Assembly (NCBI GenBank): GCA_029250385.1
Contig: JAQXFJ010000196.1
Span: 1 to 7,714 of the forward strand
Direction of reading: 5' to 3'
DNA: 7,714 nt
Source: Candidatus Poseidoniaceae archaeon
Lineage (GTDB): Archaea > Thermoplasmatota > Poseidoniia > Poseidoniales > Poseidoniaceae
Positions 1 through 6,398 of the stretch are shown piece by piece. The stretch's first letter is position 1. Every line of letters starts with the position of its first letter. The notes under the pieces were generated by a model that did not search any database, had not been told where the DNA came from, and saw only the letters and a program-made list of their open reading frames with translations. The position numbers and the translations under genes were made by a program.

Positions 1-597
1 GGTCAAGCATGGTCTTACTGGGCTAAAGAGAAGTGTTATCAATTTGATCATTCAGTAAGTGAGGTTGGTGAAAATTATGTTATTACTTTCAAGTCACTCG
101 CCACTGAGCAATGTGACAAACTACTTCCAGAGCGTTGGAATATTCCAATTACCTGGATGTTGGATATTGAAGAATCTGCAATTATCTCAATATCTTCAGA
201 TGATTTGCCGTTAGACGACATCACCGATTCAAGACATACAAAAGAAGGTTACAGTCAATCTCAGGATGGTTACCTGTTACTGAGCATATTGGATGAACAT
301 GAAGTGCAAATCACTGTGACTAATTCAACCTATGACGTGATGGGCATCGCTGAATTTTGGAATAATCATTCGGCCGCAATTACGATAGCGGCCCATGAAA
401 CAACTGATTTGTTCAAATGGTCAAAAAGATTTGCTGATCAAGATGATTTAGTTTTCACATGGTTGCTTAAACCAAGGCCAATAGATGCTGAAGCAACATG
501 GATTCCATATGTTGCAGTGGCAATAGGTTCAGGGGTTATTCTTAGTATGTTACTGATTCTCAAACGGGAAGGTATTGGTCCTTTGGCTGGTAGATGA
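1..597 (+). CDS. C-terminal part of a membrane-anchored protein of unknown function (5' end outside window)
   Basis: The reading frame is open from base 1 to the TGA at 595-597, so the ATG at 157 is probably internal and the gene starts before the window. The visible 198 residues are mostly polar and acidic, with two cysteines near the visible N-terminus, and look like an extracytoplasmic beta-rich region. The last ~32 residues (from WIPYVAVAIG) form one hydrophobic helix of about 20 residues followed by a short tail containing K, R, E and R. This fits a single-pass protein with its bulk outside and its C-terminus in the cytoplasm. I do not recognise a family. The gene lies 85 bases upstream of trpS on the same strand. 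The frame and membrane segment are clear; topology is inferred from charge only. Confidence 0.75.
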   Translation, partial: GQAWSYWAKEKCYQFDHSVSEVGENYVITFKSLATEQCDKLLPERWNIPITWMLDIEESAIISISSDDLPLDDITDSRHTKEGYSQSQDGYLLLSILDEHEVQITVTNSTYDVMGIAEFWNNHSAAITIAAHETTDLFKWSKRFADQDDLVFTWLLKPRPIDAEATWIPYVAVAIGSGVILSMLLILKREGIGPLAGR

Positions 598-641
598 CAT
601 TATCTCTAATTGACCTTATCGCTTGAATTGTATCGAAGCCT

Positions 642-682
642 TGATGACATAAAACAAATGAAGAGTAATTGCTGGGATTGCC
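642..682 (+). promoter_or_regulatory. Possible promoter of trpS (leaderless-type)
   Basis: An AT-rich stretch, ATAAAAC, lies at 649-655, about 30 bases before the trpS ATG, which is where an archaeal TATA box would lie for a transcript starting at or near the start codon. No convincing Shine-Dalgarno sequence precedes the ATG, which also fits leaderless translation. The match to a TATA consensus is weak, and no start site is known. Confidence 0.25.
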
Positions 683-2068
683 ATGGTTGCGGATAAAGTA
701 AACATTGATCCATGGAGTAGTAACCAATCTACTGATTATTCTAGAATAATAGACCAGTTCGGATTATCGGATTTCTCTAATATTACCATGCCAAAACCGT
801 CACATCTTCACAGGCGTGGAATTGTTTTTGCTCACAGAGATCTCGATTTGGTTATCAATGCTCATAACTCAAACGAATCATTTGGAGTATTAACTGGATT
901 GATGCCCAGTGGCCGGATGCACCTTGGTCATTCAATGGTTATTGAGCAGGTTAAGTGGTTTCAGCAACTTGGTGGTGACGTCACCATCGCAGTAGCTGAT
1001 TTGGAGAGTCAGGCAACCAGAGGGGTTGGGCTGGCTAAAGGGAGAGAAATAGCTTTGCAGGAGTATGTGGCAAACTATGCTGCTTTAGGATTAGATCCTC
1101 AAAAAACCAATGTATATTTTCAATCTACAAGGTCAGTTGTCCAAAGGTTAGGTTTTCAGTTAGGTAAAAGAACGAACCTCAATGAATTTGAGTCGATATA
1201 TGGTTTCAAGGGCGATACCAACTTAGCACATCTCCAAGCACCAATGGTCCAAGTTGGTGATATATTGCATCCTCAGACAGAAGAATATGGTGGCCTCAGG
1301 CCAATAGTAGTCCCAGTTGGAGTGGACCAAGACCCTCACCTCAGATTAACTCGCGGTATTGCTGCTAAATCTAATTGGTTCAATGTGAACGACAATAACG
1401 GTCCGGGACTACTTGTTGGACTTTCGATACAAGAGGAGAACGCTGAGATTCTTGGTCAACAGCCTAATGGTCGTATCGATCGAAATAAGGTCGCTGAGGT
1501 TTTCAACGGAATTGTAGCCAAATTATCTGGGTTAGGTTTCTCAGACATTAATTCTAATCCTAAGCAAGGTACTATTGTAATCCCAGGCGCAACACAACGA
1601 GATAAAGCCAAAATCAGAATGAAATTATTAGAACTTGAACGCGAGTTAGGTGGCATGGGGCTACTTGCACCCTCCTCCACGTACCATCATTTTGCGATTG
1701 GATTGACCGGTGATAAGATGAGTAGTAGTAAACCTAAGACTACAATATTTCTAAATGACGATGTTAATACCATCAGCAAAAAAATACGCAAAGCCTACTC
1801 AGGTGGTCAATCAACAATCGAAGAGCATCGAAGATTAGGTGGTAATCCTGATGTCGATGTAGCATATCAGTACATGATGTATTTCTTTGAAGATGATGAC
1901 AATTATCTAGCAGAACTAAATTCTGACTACCGAAATGGTAAGATTCTTGCTGGAGAAATGAAACAGATCTGTGTTGATAAAGCCACTGAATGGATGACAA
2001 ACCACATAGAATTACGAGACCAAACCAATCATTTAGTTGCGGAGTTCTTAGCAAACGACTCTAAATGA
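683..2068 (+). CDS. trpS: Tryptophanyl-tRNA synthetase, archaeal type (class Ic)
   Basis: This cytoplasmic enzyme activates tryptophan with ATP and charges tRNA-Trp. The 461-residue protein has the family's landmarks in order: an N-terminal part with a DYSRIIDQFG segment and RRGIVFAHRDL (residues 44-54), the HIGH-type motif PSGRMHLGH (75-83), the nucleotide/tryptophan-site segment GVDQDPHLRLTRG (213-225), and the KMSKS-type loop KMSSS (345-349). DQDP and the RRGxxFxHRD segment mark it as the archaeal/eukaryal TrpRS rather than TyrRS. About 105 residues lie between TRGIA and the KMSSS region, much longer than I recall for minimal archaeal TrpRS, so an insertion is likely at roughly 231-333. 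The ATG at 683 is the first in a frame giving the expected N-terminus. No Shine-Dalgarno is evident. The TGA directly abuts the stop of the convergent zpr1 gene. Confidence 0.95.
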   Translation: MVADKVNIDPWSSNQSTDYSRIIDQFGLSDFSNITMPKPSHLHRRGIVFAHRDLDLVINAHNSNESFGVLTGLMPSGRMHLGHSMVIEQVKWFQQLGGDVTIAVADLESQATRGVGLAKGREIALQEYVANYAALGLDPQKTNVYFQSTRSVVQRLGFQLGKRTNLNEFESIYGFKGDTNLAHLQAPMVQVGDILHPQTEEYGGLRPIVVPVGVDQDPHLRLTRGIAAKSNWFNVNDNNGPGLLVGLSIQEENAEILGQQPNGRIDRNKVAEVFNGIVAKLSGLGFSDINSNPKQGTIVIPGATQRDKAKIRMKLLELERELGGMGLLAPSSTYHHFAIGLTGDKMSSSKPKTTIFLNDDVNTISKKIRKAYSGGQSTIEEHRRLGGNPDVDVAYQYMMYFFEDDDNYLAELNSDYRNGKILAGEMKQICVDKATEWMTNHIELRDQTNHLVAEFLANDSK

Positions 2069-2701
2069 TTATGCGGAAAAGACTGCAGGGTCTGGTCCGG
2101 TTGGTAATACAGCAATTTCCTCATCAGTAAGTTCTCTTTCGACAGCAGATTCATCCAAGATCATGGAATGGCCATGAGGATCTAAAAATTCTAGAGTAAT
2201 AGCAACTGTATTATCTAAACCCGCATTTTTCACATTGGTAATCAATAATTCTAATTGAACAATTTCCTTACTTGTTTGAATCAAATCTATCTTGTTTCCT
2301 TGGACTTGTTGGTTTTCGATATCGGATTGTAAGCCGCGAAGTACCGTATTCATTACTTCGAGAAATCTATTGAGCACACCCTCAACATTAGATACATAGC
2401 CTGTCGAACTACTACCAGGATTGACTTGTAAATCTAGTTCAGGTATTCTGACAGTGCACGAACTTGACCTTACCACTCGAGACCTAAGTTGTGTTTCGTT
2501 GGTTATTGCTAATTTCCAACAACCTGCTTTCTTACCTTCAGCAGGAATAAAATCTGTTTGTTTCCATCCACAGCTATGGCACATTACAGTAACTTGTGTG
2601 TGTTCACCAAAGTATGGGATTTCATCTATGTGGGCAATCATAAACACATCTCCTTCTTTATGGCAAATAGGGCAGGGGATGTTTACAGGTGACTCTTGTA
2701 T
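2069..2701 (-). CDS. zpr1: ZPR1-type C4 zinc-finger protein, probably starting at a non-ATG codon
   Basis: This is a single archaeal ZPR1 domain. Eukaryotic ZPR1 binds and helps fold translation elongation factor 1A; the archaeal role is not established. The frame extends upstream of the first conventional start (GTG at 2647) and encodes CPIC, then IPYF, then CHSCG, giving a CX2C-X27-CX2C zinc finger typical of ZPR1. A start at the GTG would lose the first zinc pair. The frame opens after a TGA near 2753 and has no ATG, GTG or TTG between there and 2647. AGGAGG at 2715-2710 lies 8 bases before ATA at 2701-2699, which overlaps the TAA of the SepF-like gene as TAATA. I take this ATA as the likely start (210 residues). 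ATT at 2707 is an alternative. A C-to-T change or read error of an ATG at base 2699 would also explain it. The gene is probably translationally coupled to its upstream neighbour. Confidence 0.8.
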   Translation of the reverse strand: MQESPVNIPCPICHKEGDVFMIAHIDEIPYFGEHTQVTVMCHSCGWKQTDFIPAEGKKAGCWKLAITNETQLRSRVVRSSSCTVRIPELDLQVNPGSSSTGYVSNVEGVLNRFLEVMNTVLRGLQSDIENQQVQGNKIDLIQTSKEIVQLELLITNVKNAGLDNTVAITLEFLDPHGHSMILDESAVERELTDEEIAVLPTGPDPAVFSA

Positions 2702-3276
2702 TACAATCGCCTCCTGCCTAATTCTTCTGCTGTGGCGGCAAAAGCTTCCATTTCAACCCCTTTCAAACCTCGGCATCCAGGAGGTAGAAGCATTAGTCTC
2801 GTGTCAGTCAATTGAATAATTTGGCCTCCAAGGTCTCCTTCAATGAAAGTGTGCATTGAATTAAGCGCTGAATTGAATTCAGTATCTCGCTTGATTAAGC
2901 GACCTAATTCAACTATTGCAGCATGCCCATCAGATAGCCAATCAAGCAAAGTAGAGGTTCCCGTGATGTCATTTAGTACTGCCCTATGGACTACTAATCC
3001 TTTGTCGTCAGATTTTATCGGTGGATTTGGATACTTATTTCCTAAATTGTGAAAGATGAGTTCAGAAGGAACGTGATTAGTTTTTTTGGCAGTATTCATA
3101 CTCGGCATTTCGAAGGTGTTTAGAGTGTTATTTGATGGTGACTTTATCTCCTCGTTTTGTTTGATTAATTTATCTGCTTTGGCAAGTTTGTCCAAATCTG
3201 GCATGCTTGGGAGTTTGATATCAGAAAAAGAATCCAGTGATGACTGGTGCGGGTCAGCCTCCTTGTTCTTCTTCAT
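2701..3276 (-). CDS. sepF: SepF-like cell-division protein (DUF552 domain)
   Basis: In archaea SepF anchors FtsZ to the membrane at the division site. Residues ~94-172 of this 191-residue protein fit the SepF fold: LVVHRAVLNDI, then SDGHAAIVELGRLIKRD (the usual 'x-dG-x-hVil-x-i' strand), a helix with FNSALNSMHTFIEGDLGG, and the closing strands IIQLTDTRLMLLPPG. This resembles haloarchaeal SepF as I remember it (GGDI near the same place, then 'iiiTPtGv'). The first ~90 residues are charged and low-complexity, with two PSM-containing segments (residues 22-26 and 57-60), and I cannot see the short amphipathic membrane-targeting helix expected at the N-terminus. The ATG is fixed, because an in-frame TGA lies only five codons upstream. 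No Shine-Dalgarno precedes it, so it may be leaderless. It shares its stop region with zpr1, so the two probably form an operon. Confidence 0.65.
   Translation of the reverse strand: MKKNKEADPHQSSLDSFSDIKLPSMPDLDKLAKADKLIKQNEEIKSPSNNTLNTFEMPSMNTAKKTNHVPSELIFHNLGNKYPNPPIKSDDKGLVVHRAVLNDITGTSTLLDWLSDGHAAIVELGRLIKRDTEFNSALNSMHTFIEGDLGGQIIQLTDTRLMLLPPGCRGLKGVEMEAFAATAEELGRRRL
2710..2715 (-). promoter_or_regulatory. Shine-Dalgarno sequence AGGAGG for zpr1
   Basis: The perfect AGGAGG reads on the minus strand inside the last codons of the SepF-like gene. It is 8 bases before ATA (2701-2699) but 62 bases before the GTG at 2647. Its spacing is what supports a zpr1 start at or next to the upstream stop codon. 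Confidence 0.6.
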
Positions 3277-3334
3277 GTGGTTTGCGACAAGTCATAAGCA
3301 CAAGAATACTCGCATCGAAAAGAACGAATAATAC

Positions 3335-3382
3335 CTATTTCAAGTAAAAATCTATCTCACGATATTAATATTGAAATAGATT
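3335..3382. repeat. Nested inverted repeats in the divergent promoter
   Basis: CTATTTCAA (3335-3343) is an exact inverted copy of TTGAAATAG (3371-3379). AATCTAT (3349-3355) is an exact inverted copy of ATAGATT (3376-3382), and the second arms overlap. The perfect palindrome ATATTAATAT (3362-3371) sits between them. Such symmetry could be an operator for a dimeric regulator or a chance product of AT-rich sequence. Confidence 0.45.
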
Positions 3383-3427
3383 GGAGGTCAGCACTTCATG
3401 CGCCAATGTTCAAAAGGTGCCGACTTT

Positions 3428-3434
3428 AGGAGAG
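3428..3434 (+). promoter_or_regulatory. Shine-Dalgarno sequence of psmB
   Basis: AGGAGAG ends one base before the first of four tandem ATGs. The GGAG core is 3 bases from the first ATG, 6 from the second and 9 from the third, so the second or third is the likelier initiation codon. Confidence 0.55.
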
Positions 3435-3435
3435 A

Positions 3436-4065
3436 ATGATGATGATGGATAACAACGCAAACGTGCTAAAAACCGGAACTAGTACATTAGGTATAACTTT
3501 CAACGGAGGAGTCGTTGTTGGGGCAGACCATCGGGCAACAATGGGGCATTTCATAGCCAACAAGTCAGTCCAAAAATTATTCCAAATAGGCAATAACCTT
3601 GCGCTAACTACTGCCGGGCTAGTCGGTCATGCACAGTCTCTCTCAAGAACCCTAACTGCAGAAGTTGCCCTGTTCGAACTACGCAGACAGCAATCAATGA
3701 CTGTCAAGGGAGCCGCTACTCTAACAGCAAACATACTCTCAGGCAGACCTCATTGGGTTCAACTCTTGATTGTTGGTGTTGATGAAGATGGGGGTCATGT
3801 ATACTCAATTGACTCAGCAGGTGGTTCTATTCCAGATGTATATTGCGCAACAGGTTCGGGGTCCCCTTACATGTATGGTGTACTAGAGGATGGTTTCAAA
3901 AAGGATATGACCGAGACCGAAGCATTGAAACTTGCAGCCCGCGCCCTCCACGCATCAGGACAGCGAGATGCAGCCTCCGGAAACGGAATGGATCTGGCCG
4001 TCATAACCAAAAAAGATGGATTTGTTCTTCAAACTGAAGATCAGGTCAGTAAACTTCTTTCTTGA
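3436..4065 (+). CDS. psmB: 20S proteasome beta subunit
   Basis: This is the catalytic subunit of the archaeal 20S proteasome, the cytoplasmic ATP-dependent protein-degradation core. A short propeptide ends in LKTG, and autocleavage before T15 would expose the nucleophile threonine (mature TSTLGI). In mature numbering D17, K33 and S129 (GSGSP) all fall at the canonical catalytic positions, and the RDAASGNG segment supplies the usual D and S near 164-167. All active-site residues are therefore present, and the length (209) is normal. The start has four consecutive ATG codons (3436-3447). AGGAGAG at 3428-3434 is too close to the first, so initiation at the second or third ATG is better spaced; only the propeptide length changes. 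The alpha subunit gene is not in the window. The aCPSF1 gene follows after 72 bases. Confidence 0.96.
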   Translation: MMMMDNNANVLKTGTSTLGITFNGGVVVGADHRATMGHFIANKSVQKLFQIGNNLALTTAGLVGHAQSLSRTLTAEVALFELRRQQSMTVKGAATLTANILSGRPHWVQLLIVGVDEDGGHVYSIDSAGGSIPDVYCATGSGSPYMYGVLEDGFKKDMTETEALKLAARALHASGQRDAASGNGMDLAVITKKDGFVLQTEDQVSKLLS

Positions 4066-4072
4066 CTTTTAT
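4054..4072 (+). terminator. Possible U-rich 3'-end signal after psmB
   Basis: The last psmB codons and the bases after its stop are T-rich (CTTCTTTCTTGACTTTTATT-like run). Archaeal transcription termination and aCPSF1 cleavage favour U-rich tracts, but the longest run here is only four T, so this is weak. Read-through into fttA is equally possible. Confidence 0.2.
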
Positions 4073-4090
4073 TCCCGCAGTTTACTGCAT

Positions 4091-4109
4091 TGTGTTCGAC
4101 ACATGTGTT
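4091..4109 (+). repeat. TGTGTT repeat and ACACATGTGT palindrome in the fttA leader
   Basis: TGTGTT occurs at 4091-4096 and 4104-4109, flanking CGACACA. The first copy can pair with ACACA (4099-4103) around a TCG loop. ACACATGTGT (4099-4108) is itself a perfect palindrome, so the middle ACACA could pair with either flanking arm. It lies 29-47 bases before the GTG start of fttA, as a possible operator or alternative RNA hairpin. Confidence 0.35.
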
Positions 4110-4137
4110 GTTAGGTTGCGGATAAGCGGGTGGAAAT

Positions 4138-6042
4138 GTGCGTCTCACATTCAAAGAACTGAAAGATGAAATAACTAAAATTGTACCAAAGTCAATTGAG
4201 TATAAAGTTGACTTAGAAGCAGGAAATATTGCCATTGTTACCAATGAACCAGAAAAGTTCGGCGGCGGCGACGGTCTTGTTGGTAAGATTGCTAAGAAAA
4301 TAAAAAGGAAAATAAAAATCCGGCCCGACCCAAGTATCGTAAAATCAGAACTGGACGCTAAGTCGATAATAGAATCTGTAATTCCTGCAGAGGCTGAAAT
4401 TTCCCATATCTATTTTGACAGTTGTTTTAGTGAAGTAATCATTCAGTGTAAGAATCCAGGTGAAGCTGTTGGTCGTAGAGGAGTTAACGTAAATGAGATT
4501 AGAACTAAATCGGGATGGATACCAATTGTCGAGAGAACACCTCCGTTATTGTCAAAAACCGTTCATGACATACGTGGCTACAGGCAAGTAAATGCTGAAG
4601 AAAGGCGTAAGTTATTGAAAAATTTTGGCTTGAATATACATCGTCCAAAGCGACCAGGGTCAATGTGGGCCAGAGTAACTGCTCTTGGTTCATACCGAGA
4701 AGTAGGCAGGGCTTGCCACTTGGTAACCACTAACGAATCACGAATCATGATCGATGTAGGAGTGAATGTCGCTAATGATAATGATCCGATGCCATTTTTT
4801 AACGCTCCCGAAGCGTTACCAGTAGACAAACTCGATGCGGTGATTCTAACACATGCCCATCTTGACCATGCTGGAATGTTGCCAATTTTATTCAAATATG
4901 GTTACCGTGGTCCAGTCTATTGTACTCCTCCTACACGGGATTTGATGTTATTATTACAAACTGATTATCTAAAAATTGGTGGCACTGAGGGAAAAAGGGC
5001 ACCATATAGTATGGAAGATATCCGTACTTGTCAAAGACACGTTGTTGATGTCGCTTGGGACGAAACAACAGATATCGCACCAGATGTTAAAATGACATTT
5101 TCCAATTCAGGTCACATCCTTGGTTCATCCGCAGTACATCTCCACATAGGTGACGGCAAGCATAACCTTCTGTTTAGCGGTGATCAGAAATACGAAAAAT
5201 CTTGGTTATTCGATGCAGCTAATACTCGGTTCCCACGTGTCGAATCTCTTGTTTTGGAATCAACATATGGCTCGGAAGGTGACTACCAACCTTCAAGGCA
5301 AGAAGCAAATCAAGAATTGAAGGATATTGTCTCAAGAACTTTAAGTCGAGGTGGGAAAATGGTATTCCCAGTGTTTGCAGTAGGTCGAAGTCAAGAAGTT
5401 ATGATTGCAATTGATGAGTTGTTTCGCTCTGGAACGGTTAAACCAGTTCCAGTTTGGCTGGATGGTATGATTCAAGAAGCCACAGCAATACATGCAGCCC
5501 ATCCAAACTATCTTACCAATACCCTTCGTAAATCTCTGCTCAAAGATGACGGCGGCAACCCGTTTAGTAACGAATGGTTCCGACCAGTAAAAAGTCGTGA
5601 TCTCAGAGAAAATATTCTAATGGACCCTTCTCCTTGTATTGTGTTAGCGACTTCAGGAATGATGAATGCAGGTCCTGTTGTGGAGTATTTCAAAAATTGG
5701 GCACATAGCAAAAGGAACTCCTTATGCTTCGTCGGTTATCAAGCAGAAGGGACCTTGGGAAGGAGATTGCAAAAAGGATTCAGTGAAGTCCCCATGGTAA
5801 TCAATGGTCACACAGAAATAGTCAAAGTCGGTTGTGAAATGGCAACAATTGATGGCTTCTCAGGACATTCTGATAGGAGGCAACTACTGGAATTTGTTGA
5901 ACAACTCAACCCGAAGCCCCGTAATATTATTTGTCATCACGGAGATTACCACAAGTGTAACGAATTGGGTCACGCCCTAAGAGAGCGCTACAAATGTAGA
6001 ACTTACGCGCCAAAAAACCTAGAAACTATCAGGTTGCTATGA
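4138..6042 (+). CDS. fttA: aCPSF1 / FttA: KH and beta-CASP metallo-beta-lactamase ribonuclease, transcription termination factor
   Basis: This archaeal homologue of CPSF73 cuts RNA downstream of U-rich tracts and terminates transcription by RNA polymerase. The 634-residue protein is full length for the family. Residues ~1-140 are two KH-type RNA-binding domains; the second has the GRRG loop (112-115). The metallo-beta-lactamase core starts near 180 and carries the zinc motif HAHLDH (239-244), H326 in SGHILGS and D349 in SGDQKY. The beta-CASP motifs follow: E374 in LESTYG, H577 in FSGHSD and H600/H601 in ICHHGD. All metal ligands are present, so it should be active. The GTG start is the only choice, because an in-frame TAA lies at 4123-4125, and GGTGGA (4129-4134) precedes it. 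psmB lies just upstream, an arrangement I recall from methanogens. The TGA abuts the stop of the convergent gene. Confidence 0.96.
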   Translation: MRLTFKELKDEITKIVPKSIEYKVDLEAGNIAIVTNEPEKFGGGDGLVGKIAKKIKRKIKIRPDPSIVKSELDAKSIIESVIPAEAEISHIYFDSCFSEVIIQCKNPGEAVGRRGVNVNEIRTKSGWIPIVERTPPLLSKTVHDIRGYRQVNAEERRKLLKNFGLNIHRPKRPGSMWARVTALGSYREVGRACHLVTTNESRIMIDVGVNVANDNDPMPFFNAPEALPVDKLDAVILTHAHLDHAGMLPILFKYGYRGPVYCTPPTRDLMLLLQTDYLKIGGTEGKRAPYSMEDIRTCQRHVVDVAWDETTDIAPDVKMTFSNSGHILGSSAVHLHIGDGKHNLLFSGDQKYEKSWLFDAANTRFPRVESLVLESTYGSEGDYQPSRQEANQELKDIVSRTLSRGGKMVFPVFAVGRSQEVMIAIDELFRSGTVKPVPVWLDGMIQEATAIHAAHPNYLTNTLRKSLLKDDGGNPFSNEWFRPVKSRDLRENILMDPSPCIVLATSGMMNAGPVVEYFKNWAHSKRNSLCFVGYQAEGTLGRRLQKGFSEVPMVINGHTEIVKVGCEMATIDGFSGHSDRRQLLEFVEQLNPKPRNIICHHGDYHKCNELGHALRERYKCRTYAPKNLETIRLL

Positions 6043-6369
6043 TCACATAAGTGGTATATCTATATCACTATCCAATGGATTTGGTATCACTGAGGCTTGA
6101 TTTATTTTAGTATCATTTGAGTTTGGTGTGGTATATTTCTCAATAACTCCGGCCGCAGAATTTTGACTGAAGTCATTATTACTGGTTTTTTCAAATAAAT
6201 TCCAAAACACTACGGTAATTGTGAGTACTAAAAAACTCAGAAAAACAACGGACGCAGAAGTAGTACCCTTCTGATATCCTACAATTAATCCGATGGCGAT
6301 GAGGGTTAATCCGACCAGCAAAATAACCCCTCGGTATCTCGCGACCATGTGCCGTGATAACCATTTCAT
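6043..6369 (-). CDS. Small two-helix membrane protein of unknown function
   Basis: The 108-residue product has a basic N-terminus (K2, R6, R11, R13), a first membrane helix at about 14-32 (VILLVGLTLIAIGLIVG), a short loop with YQKGTT, a second helix at about 39-58 and a polar, N/D/S-rich C-terminal tail of 50 residues. The positive N-terminus suggests a hairpin with both ends in the cytoplasm. I recognise no family. AGAGGT lies a suitable distance (about 8 bases) before the ATG at 6369, supporting that start over the internal ATG at 6348. Its stop abuts that of fttA, and its 5' end is 29 bases from the probable start of the divergent decarboxylase-like gene, leaving little room for separate promoters. 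Two membrane helices, a Shine-Dalgarno and an exact fit between its neighbours make a real gene likely. Confidence 0.7.
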   Translation of the reverse strand: MKWLSRHMVARYRGVILLVGLTLIAIGLIVGYQKGTTSASVVFLSFLVLTITVVFWNLFEKTSNNDFSQNSAAGVIEKYTTPNSNDTKINQASVIPNPLDSDIDIPLM

Positions 6370-6398
6370 TCAAGAACCTCTTGCGACTGGTACTGTCC

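Larger units (their letters stand above)
3277..3435. promoter_or_regulatory. Divergent promoter region between sepF-like gene and psmB
   Basis: This 159-base AT-rich spacer must hold promoters for both the minus-strand sepF-zpr1 pair and plus-strand psmB. Its centre contains a 10-base palindrome, ATATTAATAT (3362-3371), that could serve as a TATA element in either direction, flanked by inverted repeats. Exact promoters cannot be assigned by eye. Confidence 0.5.

Noticed and set aside
2069..2647. zpr1 starting at GTG 2647
   Set aside because: This start removes the in-frame CPIC that forms the first half of the ZPR1 zinc finger and has no Shine-Dalgarno; the AGGAGG lies 62 bases away.
2421..2819. 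Plus-strand open frame of 132 residues
   Set aside because: It is antisense to zpr1 and the end of the sepF-like gene, both of which have recognisable protein domains; its own translation shows none.
4578..4895. Minus-strand open frames inside fttA (also 4505-4693, 5508-5711)
   Set aside because: They are antisense to strongly conserved KH and metallo-beta-lactamase coding sequence and show no domain of their own.
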